The translations under genes and the position numbers were made by a program. DNA of 64,000 bases, taken from Nitrosovibrio sp. Nv17 (GTDB lineage Bacteria > Pseudomonadota > Gammaproteobacteria > Burkholderiales > Nitrosomonadaceae). The stretch's first letter is position 1, and every line of letters starts with the position of its first letter. The notes under the pieces are model-generated. The model was not told the origin of the DNA. It saw only the letters and a list, made by a program, of their open reading frames with translations, and made no database searches. Location of the stretch: NCBI RefSeq assembly GCF_900119085.1, contig NZ_FPIQ01000007.1, positions 62,001 through 126,000 of the forward strand. Direction: 5' to 3'. This document shows, piece by piece, positions 53,920 through 64,000 of this stretch.

Positions 53920-56647
53920 CCTGCTCAGTAATCACGACAAAAAAGCCACCGGCCCCGTCGAATGCCTCGGCCAAACCTTCGCCAGTGACGACGCCCGGCG
54001 CGATCACTACCTCAAGCTGCTGGCCGAAAAGCTGCAAGCCCCAGCATTCCGCCAGCAGGAAGGTTTCCCGCAAGGCACGGACGAAGCCATCCTCGCCATG
54101 TCCGATCCGCCGTATTACACCGCCTGCCCGAACCCGTGGCTGGCGGAGTTTGTGGCGCACTACGGCAAGCCCTATGACTCGGCGGTGAAATACAGCCGCG
54201 AGCCGTTTGTGGCTGACGTTAGTGAGGGGAAAAACGACCCCATCTACAACGCGCACAGCTACCACACGAAAGTGCCACACAAGGCAATCATGAGGTACCT
54301 GGCGCACTACACCTCGCAAAACGACGTGGTGCTTGATGGATTCTGCGGTACTGGAATGACTGGAGTCGCCAATGCACACGTTGGTGGCGGTAGAACTACG
54401 ATTCTCGTCGATCTTTCTCCAGTAGCGACGTTCATTGCAAAAAACCTGAACGGCTCTCTCGATTCCATCGCCTTCATGGATGCAGCGAACTCAATTGTTT
54501 CGGAGATCAAAAAGGAGAACCAGAATCTCTACCTCACCTCTCATACAGGTTGGCGAGTACGGGATCGGAAGTCTGTTGAGCACAAGCAATACCAACACCC
54601 CGGAGAACAGAAGGGTGAAGTGGAGTTTATGCTTTATTCGGATGTCGTGGCTTGCCCGAACTGCGGCTCTCAACATTCTTTTTACTCCATTGCCGTGGAC
54701 GAGATTGAGGATTCGTTGCGTTCGGAACTGAAATGCCCCGAGTGCGGTGCGGCAGCACGAGAAGCGGCTTGGGATTCGGTTTATGAGACCGTGATTGATC
54801 CTCTGCTAGATGTCCCACACAAGCAGGTCAAGATTGTTCCTGTTTTAATCAACTATTCGATAGGAACCAGCCGCTACGAAAAAATCCCTGACGAAGCCGA
54901 TCTTTCGGCCATCCAAGACAGTGAAAGAAACGCTCGGCTGTCCGGGTTTCCGATTGTTGAGTTGATAGCCGGGAAGGAAACTCAACGAAATGCTTCGCGT
55001 GGCATTACCTATCTTCATCACTTCTTCACGCCGAGGGAGCTTTACGCTGTCTCTTTGCTTCTCAAAAAAATTAGAACTAGAAAATCTGAGTCCATCGGGC
55101 AGGCGTTGCTGTTTGCACTCACTGCGTGCCTCCCCTATGCGTCGAGGATGAGGAGGTTCCGTGCTGACAGGAAAGGCGGTGGACCTCTATCTGGAACCTT
55201 GTACGTAGGATCATTGATAACCCCACCAAACGTTCTTAGTTCATTTCTAAGAAATGCGGAGACCATCGCGGGTAGCCTGTCATATCAGAGAGGAGTTCCA
55301 CGAAATAGCATCATTTCAACTCAAAGTGCCACATCGCTGTTCCAAGTTCCCGGCGAGTGCATTGACTACATCTTCGTTGATCCTCCGTTCGGTGCGAATT
55401 TCGACTATTCAGAGTTGAACTTCTTCTGGGAGGGATTGCTTGGTGTCGTAACCAGTCAGTCGTCGGAAGCGATCGTCAGTTCATCTCAAGCAAAGCAGCT
55501 TGATGACTACCGGAAATTACTGATTGCGTCGTTCAAGGAGTTTTATCGTGTCTTGAAACCGGGCCGGTGGATAACGGTCGAGTTCTCCAACACGCAGGCG
55601 GCTGTTTGGAACGCAATCCAGACCTCGTTGCAGGAGGCCGGGTTTGTGGTGGCGAACGTGTCTGCTTTGGACAAGAAGCAAGGAAGCTTCAAAGCCGTCA
55701 TGACTACCACAGCGGTCAAACAAGACCTCGTGATTTCTGCCTACAAGCCCAACGGCGGGCTGGAGCAGCGATTCGCAGAGCGTGGCGCAACGCCGGAATC
55801 CGCGTGGGACTTTGTGCAGACCCACTTGAAGCAGCTTCCGGTCGTGAAGGTCAGGGGCGGCGAGCTGGAATTCGTTGCCGAACGCGATCCGCGCATCCTG
55901 TTCGACCGGATGGTGGCGTGGTTCGTGCGGCACAGCGCGCCCGTGCCGCTTTCCAGTCAGGAGTTTCAAGACGGCCTGCGCAGCCGCTTCCCCGACCGCG
56001 ACGGCATGGTCTTTCTGCCGGAGCAAGTCACCGAATACGACAAGAAGCGCGCGCAGACCGCGCAAGCGCCGCAGATGGAGCTGTTCGTCTCCGACGAGCG
56101 CAGCGCCATCGACTGGGCGGCGGACTACCTGAAGGCGCGGCCTTCTACCTATCAGGACATCCACCCGGAGTTCATCAAGCAATTGGGCGCGGGCTGGAAG
56201 AAGCACGAAACCCGCCCGGAACTCTCCGCGCTGCTGGAAGCCAACTTCCTGCGCTATGACGGCACGGGCGAAGTGCCCAGCCAGATTCACCGCTACCTTT
56301 CCTCCAACTACCACGACCTGCGCAGCCTGGAGAAGAACGATCCGCGCCTGATTGCCAAGGCGCAAGACCGCTGGTATGTACCCGACCCGAACAAGGCGCA
56401 GGACTTGGAGAAGAAGCGCGAGAAGGCGCTGCTGAAGGAGTTTGAGACCTACAAGGCGCTCACAGTCCGCAAGATCAAGGAATCGCGCCTGGAAGTGCTG
56501 CGCGCCGGTTTCCGCGATGCGTGGGCCAGGAAGGACTACGCCACCATCCTCGCCATCGCCCACAAGCTGCCGGACGAAACCCTGCAAGAAGACGAAAAGC
56601 TGCTCACCCTGTACGACATGGCGCTGACGCGCAGCGAGGAAAACTGA
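53912..56647 (+). CDS. pglX: PglX-type DNA methyltransferase of type 3 BREX
   Basis: A 911-residue DNA methyltransferase, the pglXI gene of the type 3 locus. Motifs are in the beta-like order: SDPPYYT (64-70), then LDGFCGTGMTG (motif I, to ~151), a four-cysteine zinc ribbon (CPNC at 248-251, CPEC at 275-278), and a second catalytic-type DPPFGANFDYSE near 490. No recognisable similarity in layout to the other pglX here; the family is that of DUF1156-like anti-phage methylases. ATG 53912 has GGGGAG ten bases upstream; ATG 53861 is an alternative. The central DNA (about 54.3-55.6 kb) is AT-richer than both ends. It marks host DNA and may take part in defence. Confidence 0.9.
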   Translation: MNDLLSNHDKKATGPVECLGQTFASDDARRDHYLKLLAEKLQAPAFRQQEGFPQGTDEAILAMSDPPYYTACPNPWLAEFVAHYGKPYDSAVKYSREPFVADVSEGKNDPIYNAHSYHTKVPHKAIMRYLAHYTSQNDVVLDGFCGTGMTGVANAHVGGGRTTILVDLSPVATFIAKNLNGSLDSIAFMDAANSIVSEIKKENQNLYLTSHTGWRVRDRKSVEHKQYQHPGEQKGEVEFMLYSDVVACPNCGSQHSFYSIAVDEIEDSLRSELKCPECGAAAREAAWDSVYETVIDPLLDVPHKQVKIVPVLINYSIGTSRYEKIPDEADLSAIQDSERNARLSGFPIVELIAGKETQRNASRGITYLHHFFTPRELYAVSLLLKKIRTRKSESIGQALLFALTACLPYASRMRRFRADRKGGGPLSGTLYVGSLITPPNVLSSFLRNAETIAGSLSYQRGVPRNSIISTQSATSLFQVPGECIDYIFVDPPFGANFDYSELNFFWEGLLGVVTSQSSEAIVSSSQAKQLDDYRKLLIASFKEFYRVLKPGRWITVEFSNTQAAVWNAIQTSLQEAGFVVANVSALDKKQGSFKAVMTTTAVKQDLVISAYKPNGGLEQRFAERGATPESAWDFVQTHLKQLPVVKVRGGELEFVAERDPRILFDRMVAWFVRHSAPVPLSSQEFQDGLRSRFPDRDGMVFLPEQVTEYDKKRAQTAQAPQMELFVSDERSAIDWAADYLKARPSTYQDIHPEFIKQLGAGWKKHETRPELSALLEANFLRYDGTGEVPSQIHRYLSSNYHDLRSLEKNDPRLIAKAQDRWYVPDPNKAQDLEKKREKALLKEFETYKALTVRKIKESRLEVLRAGFRDAWARKDYATILAIAHKLPDETLQEDEKLLTLYDMALTRSEEN

Positions 56648-56648
56648 C

Positions 56649-57701
56649 ATGGCCAAGCGCCCTGCCCAGCGTGATCAGGCCGTGTCGCTGCTGCCCGTGC
56701 CCGAAGGCTACGCACGGTGGCTGGAGGAGCTGAAAAGCCGCATCCACACGGCGCAGCAACGCGCCGCGCTGGCTGTCAACCGGGAGCTGGTGCTGCTGTA
56801 CTGGCAGATTGGCCGCGACATCCTGCAACGGCAAGCCGCGCAGGGTTGGGGCAGCAAGGTCATCGAGCGGCTGGCGCACGATTTACGGGTGACATTTCCG
56901 GGCATGAAGGGGTTTTCACGCGCCAACCTGATGTACATGCGGGCGTTTGCCGAGGCGTGGCCGGATGCCGAAATTGTCCAACAGGCTGTTGGACAATTGC
57001 CCTGGGGCCACAACCTGGTGCTGCTGACCAAACTGAAAACGCAGGACATGCGCCTGGCCTATGCACAGGCGGCCATCGAGCACGGCTGGTCGCGCAATGT
57101 CTTGAACATTCACATCGAAACCCGGCGGCTGGAGCGCAGCGGCCAGGCCATCACCAACTTTGTGGAACGCCTGCCCATGCCGGGCAGCGACTTGGCTCAG
57201 CAGTCGCTCAAAGACCCTTACCTGTTCGATTTCCTCGATGTGGGCAGCGAGGCCGACGAACGCGAGATCGAGTCGGCGCTGGTCAAGCACATCACCCAGT
57301 TTCTGCTGGAGCTGGGCGCAGGCTTTGCCTTTGTCGGGCGTCAGGTGCATCTTGAAGTGGGTGGCGATGACTTCTTCATCGACTTGCTGTTCTATCACCT
57401 CAAGCTGCGCTGCTATGTGGTCATCGAGCTGAAGGCCGAGAAGTTCAAGCCTGAGCATCTGGGGCAGTTGAGCTTTTACATCACGGCGGTGGATCGGCAG
57501 GTCAAGGCCGAACAGGACGCGCCCACCATCGGCTTGCTGTTGTGCAAGAGCAAGAACGAAGTGGTGGCCGAATACGCCTTGGGCGACACATCCCAGCCCA
57601 TGGGCGTGGCCGAATACAAATTGCTGGAATCCTTGCCCAAGGAGCTGCAAACCAATCTGCCCAGCATTGAGCAGATCGAACGGGAACTGGGCAAGCCATG
57701 A
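56649..57701 (+). CDS. DUF1016 (YhcG-like) PD-(D/E)xK nuclease
   Basis: A 350-residue protein: N-terminal DUF1016 winged/helical region (RELVLLYWQIGRDIL; FSRANLMYMRAFAEAW), and a C-terminal PD-(D/E)xK nuclease with FIDLLFYH (D245) and VVIELKAEKFKPEH (E260, K262). YhcG/RpnC-like proteins are found in mobile and restriction contexts. It follows pglX by one base and overlaps the next frame as ATGA. A BREX nuclease proper has not been defined, so an embedded nuclease is worth noting. Confidence 0.88.
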   Translation: MAKRPAQRDQAVSLLPVPEGYARWLEELKSRIHTAQQRAALAVNRELVLLYWQIGRDILQRQAAQGWGSKVIERLAHDLRVTFPGMKGFSRANLMYMRAFAEAWPDAEIVQQAVGQLPWGHNLVLLTKLKTQDMRLAYAQAAIEHGWSRNVLNIHIETRRLERSGQAITNFVERLPMPGSDLAQQSLKDPYLFDFLDVGSEADEREIESALVKHITQFLLELGAGFAFVGRQVHLEVGGDDFFIDLLFYHLKLRCYVVIELKAEKFKPEHLGQLSFYITAVDRQVKAEQDAPTIGLLLCKSKNEVVAEYALGDTSQPMGVAEYKLLESLPKELQTNLPSIEQIERELGKP

Positions 57702-58062
57702 TCAGACAGTTCGATACCGGCACCACCCAGCAAGCCCGCGCAGTGGCCGACCATCTGGTACGGCAGCAGTTGCTTGATCGGCTCGGCGAGAACCAGTTTC
57801 AGGCCCGCGAGGCGATTCGCCAGCGCTTTGCCCAGGAGGCGCAAGCGCAGGCCAGGGATCAAGCCGGGGCCAAGTCGGGGCTAAGTCGGGACCAAGTTGG
57901 GCCTAAGTCGGGGCTCAGTGCCGAGCAGCAGGCATTGTTGGCCCAGATGACCGATGAACACGATGTTGCCACCTTGATGCAGTGGGTTGGTCGCCGCAAC
58001 AGCAGCAAGCAGCGCTATCGCCTGACTGCACAAGGCAGAGCGCTGCGTGATGAGGCGGGTCA

Positions 58063-58066
<4 letters not shown>
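57698..58066 (+). CDS. Winged-helix tail of a Fic/AlbA-like protein, truncated
   Basis: A 122-residue frame: helical N-part rich in Gln and Arg, then a tandem 11-residue repeat (KSGLSRDQVG, then KSGLSAEQQA) and a short end, SSKQRYRLTAQGRAL. The repeat and the RY-R-LT-x-x-G wing are known from the C-termini of Fic-type and AlbA_2 ATP-binding proteins, where a winged helix follows GTKSG-like repeats. The enzymatic N-terminal part is missing and one wing helix seems deleted. Despite this it keeps ATGA overlaps on both sides, so the operon still translates through it. Confidence 0.5.
57862..57916 (+). repeat. Short in-frame tandem repeat inside the winged-helix scrap
   Basis: AAGTCGGGGCTAAG and AAGTCGGGGCTCAG stand 33 bases apart, giving two copies of an 11-residue unit (KSGLSxxQ). 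Slippage-prone and characteristic of this protein class. Confidence 0.55.
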
Positions 58067-60872
<2,806 letters not shown>

Positions 60873-60876
<4 letters not shown>

Positions 60877-62888
60877 GCCTGTGGACGGAGCGCATCCTTC
60901 AGCCTTTCACCGCCGATCTCACCCGGCTGTGGGTGGCGTGCGACCCCGACGATGTACTGCTGGACGAAAAGCTGTTGTCTGAGCTGCGCAGCCGGGGCTT
61001 CGAGCTGATGCTGTACGAAGACCCGTTTGCCTTCCGTGCGGAGTACGAAGAGCGCTATCGCGCCGCATGGGATCGGGGTGAACCGGGACCTGCGCCTTCG
61101 CTGGTTTTGCATTTGCGCAGTGCCGATGCGAACGCCTTGCCGTGGGACATCGTGCATCACGGGCGAGTAGTTCGGCTCAGTCTTGCTGAAATTTTCCCCA
61201 GGCTGGCATACAGCGCGGTGCAGCAAGTCGAGCCGGAGCATTTTGCCGAGCTGTTTCACGCCCATCAGACTGAGTTGCAGTCGGCTCGGGGCGAGAACGA
61301 GTCGAAGGACTTCATCCTTGAACACGTTTACCAGCTTGCGCCGAGGTCGATTCGCAACCCGGTGGATTTCTGGCGCGAGCTGCTGCGAATGCACTTCGCC
61401 AACCGTTCGTTGCCACCTCTGTTCGCCCAGCACGCGGCAAGCATCATTCAAGGCAAGGGCTTGTTTGCGGATTTTCCCGTTGCCACATGGCTGACGTCCA
61501 AGAGTGCACTGCTGCGCGTAGTGCAGGATGCGTGGTATCGCTACCTGTCGAAATTGGGGCTGGATGGCACTCGTACAGGGGAGCCGCCGCCACCTGACTA
61601 TGTGGCGAAGATCGAGATTCCATTCGACCATTCCGATGTGCAGGTGCTGGTTGATTCCATGTTTCTCGACGGCAGCTTGCATCCGCTGGCGGTTCACAGC
61701 GTTCCCGCACGGATACCGAGTTGGGTCAAGGCCGGGGTCATCCAGGACCCGACGGCGTTGCAGGCCTTGGTGCTCAAAGGCATCGATGGCCTGATCGAGG
61801 CAACGCCAACGGCAGCTTCTTCGCACAAGGACTGGAGCGAGTTCGCCAAGCGCTACGGTGAGGTCCTGACCCGCACGCATGGTCTGCCAGGCAAGGAAGG
61901 CAGCGAGCATTTTCCGGCCATTCGAGACCGTATCAAGACCCTGCAGGCGCGGTCAGACGAGCATCTGCAAGCCTGGGTGGCCGCCAAGCATTACGCCGAC
62001 CTGATCCTGCAACCAGTGACCAAAGGCCCGGTGATGGTGCACCACGTACCGCGTTTTTTGCGGCATCGGCGGTCCGCCGGGGAAACCAAGTTGGCCTTGC
62101 TGGTTTTCGACGGGCTGGCCTTCGACCAGTGGGTGCAGATTCGCGAGCAACTGGTCGCCACTACAAAGCGATTCGCGTTTGACGAGGGAACCGCATTCGC
62201 ATGGTTGCCGACGGTGACATCGGTGTCGCGCCAGGCGTTGTTCTCTGGCCTGAAGCCGCGTGAGTTCGAGGATTCCATCGACCGCACGGACAAAGAGGAA
62301 TCCTTGTGGAAGACGTTCTGGCAGAACGAAGGCGTCAACCCCAACGAGGTGATGTATCGACGCGCACTGCGCCAGAGCAATCAACTCGACGGGCTGGAAG
62401 CAGCGTTGCTTGACCAGCATCCGAAGGTGGTGGGCCTGGTCATCGACGAGGTGGACGAGCGGCTCCACAAGGAGCGATCCAAGAAAGACGTGGCGATGTG
62501 GATCGGCAACTGGCTGGGGAGCGGCTTCGTTGACCGGCTGTTTTCGATGCTGCTGGACAAGGGCTATCACATCTACCTGACGGCGGACCATGGCAACGTG
62601 GAAGCCACTGGCGTTGGCAGGCCCAACCAGGGCGTGATTGCCGAAACGCGCGGCGAGCGTGTGCGGGTTTACCGGAGTGAGCCATTGCTGATTGATTCAG
62701 CAGCGGCCTATCCCAATACCGTCCGCTTGGACGTTGCAGGTCTTCCCGCGAACTTCATGCCGCTGTTCGCAGGCGGGCGGACAGCCTTTGTGCCGGAGGG
62801 CGACCAAGTGGTCGTCCACGGCGGGGTTTCGGTCGAAGAACTGATCGTACCCTTTGTGAAAGTCAGTTATTTGATAGGTAACGAATGA
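60873..62888 (+). CDS. pglZ: PglZ, BREX phosphatase-fold protein
   Basis: A 671-residue member of the PglZ family. The alkaline-phosphatase-like domain occupies the C-terminal half: LLVFDGLAFDQW (catalytic Asp/Ser site region near 411), WLPTVTSVSRQALFSG, and YLTADHGNVEATG (Asp-His metal site near 570). PglZ is the signature protein of all BREX types. ATGA overlaps with brxHII and brxA. Confidence 0.93.
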
Positions 62889-63607
62889 ACGCATCAGCCC
62901 CAAAAATTGGCTTTGATCGGTTCATTCAGCTTGATTGGGCAGCCGCAGCACTGAACGTTCGTGCAGGTGCGGCTGGGCTAGATGATCTGAATGCACTGCT
63001 CGACGCCAGCGAGCTTGGCGTGGAAGCCAAGAAGAAAACCCGCACCGTACTGAACCGGCTGTGGCTGGAGCCGCGCGCCGAACTGGTCGATTACGTCGAT
63101 CGCGGCGTGGCCATCCACAAGGCACAGCCGGACATTCCGGTAGCGGCGCTGTGCTGGGGCACGGCCGTGGCAACCTATCCGTTCTTTGGCAAGGTGGCCG
63201 AACTGGTGGGGCGCCTGTCCGCCATTCAAGGCGATTGTGCTTCCGCCGAGGTGCACCGGCGCATGAGTGAAACCTACGGCGAGCGCGAAGGCACCCGTCG
63301 CATGACCAACATGGTCATCCAGAGCCAGGCGAGCTGGGGGGCAGTTAAGCGGGTCGAGAAAGGTAAGCGAGTCATTCGGCTTGCGCCAACCGTCATCGAC
63401 AACGACGAACTCACGGCATGGCTGATCGAGGCGACAGTGCGCTACTCCGGCAAGCCTGTTTCCCTGCCCAGCCTGCAATCGCTGCCAGTGCTGTTTCCGT
63501 TCACCCTGACACAGCCACTGGGCTACGTGGTGTCGAACAGTGCGAGCCTGAGCCTTCGTGCGGAAGGACCGAGTAACCAGTTCGTGGCGCTGCGCAGCAT
63601 GGTATGA
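62885..63607 (+). CDS. brxA: BrxA-like protein, last gene of type 3 BREX
   Basis: A 240-residue protein in the position of brxA, the last gene of type 3 loci. A DUF1819-like C-terminal winged helix is suggested by MVIQSQASWGAVKRVEKGKR. Similarity to the left-hand BrxA is not obvious by eye, so the name relies partly on position after pglZ. ATGA overlap with pglZ. Confidence 0.75.
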   Translation: MNASAPKIGFDRFIQLDWAAAALNVRAGAAGLDDLNALLDASELGVEAKKKTRTVLNRLWLEPRAELVDYVDRGVAIHKAQPDIPVAALCWGTAVATYPFFGKVAELVGRLSAIQGDCASAEVHRRMSETYGEREGTRRMTNMVIQSQASWGAVKRVEKGKRVIRLAPTVIDNDELTAWLIEATVRYSGKPVSLPSLQSLPVLFPFTLTQPLGYVVSNSASLSLRAEGPSNQFVALRSMV

Positions 63608-63674
63608 GGTGAGTTGCTTGCATCTGAGACTCTGCGTGCCAAACCGCGTGGTGAAAACGGAAACATGAAAGAAC

Positions 63675-64000
63675 ATGGACAGAATCGGAATCGATACTTG
63701 GGCAAATATCAGCGCGGAAGGTTGGAATTCGCTCGTTCTGGGTAACGGTGCCAGCATCGCCATCCACAAGGAGTTTGCATATCCAACTCTCCACGGCGTT
63801 GCCGACGCAAAAGGGTTACTCGCAACCACCGCGCCAATTTTCGCCAAGCTCGGAACGACTGACTTCGAGCATGTTCTGCTTGCATGCTGGTACGCGGAGC
63901 ACGTCAACGTCGCCTTGGGAAGCCCGTCTGCCGATATCTCTGCGGCTTATGGTGAAGTGCGCACGGCATTGATCGAAGCTGTGCACAGTGTGCATCCGGT
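63675..64000 (+). CDS. DUF4917 (SIR2-like) protein, 3' part beyond window
   Basis: The first 108 codons of a gene running off the right edge. The start, GWNSLVLGNGASIAIHKEF and SYPTLHGVA-like AYPTLHGVADA, fits DUF4917 proteins, a SIR2-related fold found in defence islands where NAD depletion is a common action. It follows brxA by 67 bases and so may be a separate defence gene or the next operon member. Confidence 0.7.
   Translation, partial: MDRIGIDTWANISAEGWNSLVLGNGASIAIHKEFAYPTLHGVADAKGLLATTAPIFAKLGTTDFEHVLLACWYAEHVNVALGSPSADISAAYGEVRTALIEAVHSVHP

Overview
The window reads as a chromosomal segment of a GC-rich betaproteobacterium. The lptC-lptA-lptB-rpoN-hpf-hprK-rapZ cluster, a DUF3460 protein and a fad cluster encoding a fusion enzyme with the dehydrogenase domain first all fit that class. 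Genus cannot be fixed from the sequence alone.

Region 1 (1-14.1 kb, minus strand, cut by the left edge) is a phage-defence operon of BREX type, transcribed brxE-brxA-brxB-brxC-SF1 helicase-pglX-DUF262/DUF1524 nuclease. brxE in first position is the hallmark of type 6 BREX; pglZ, brxD and brxHI, if present, lie beyond the left edge. Upstream of brxE is a mosaic scrap of an IS3-family orfA joined to the end of an excisionase-type HTH gene.

Region 2 (14.2-42.4 kb) is core genome: murI; several small lipoproteins and a Sel1-repeat protein; a spermidine-synthase-like enzyme and DUF3460; a beta-oxidation cluster (thiolase, dehydrogenase/hydratase fusion, thioesterase, acyl-CoA ligase, FadE dehydrogenase); a BON lipoprotein and miaA; a DAHP synthase and ispH; kdsC-lptC-lptA-lptB-rpoN-hpf-hprK-rapZ; ubiX; and a convergent set of 5-formyl-THF cyclo-ligase, mutY and an AsmA-like protein.

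Region 3 (42.5-45.5 kb) is a transition zone: a PIN/Phd toxin-antitoxin pair, a short sequence identical in form to the 3' end of a tRNA-Gly (a likely integration scar), a LysR effector domain without its HTH, an XRE-type regulator and a complete LysR regulator.

Region 4 (45.7-64 kb, plus strand, cut by the right edge) is a second, complete BREX locus of type 3: WYL regulator-brxF-brxC-[OLD-family ATPase/nuclease]-[Abi-like protein]-pglX-[DUF1016 nuclease]-[winged-helix scrap]-brxHII-pglZ-brxA, followed by the start of a DUF4917 gene. The last five genes from DUF1016 on are chained by four ATGA stop/start overlaps.

The main points of interest are two BREX systems of different type about 30 kb apart around housekeeping genes, extra nuclease/abortive-type genes placed inside both BREX operons, and AT-rich central segments in both pglX genes that look like exchanged target-recognition parts.
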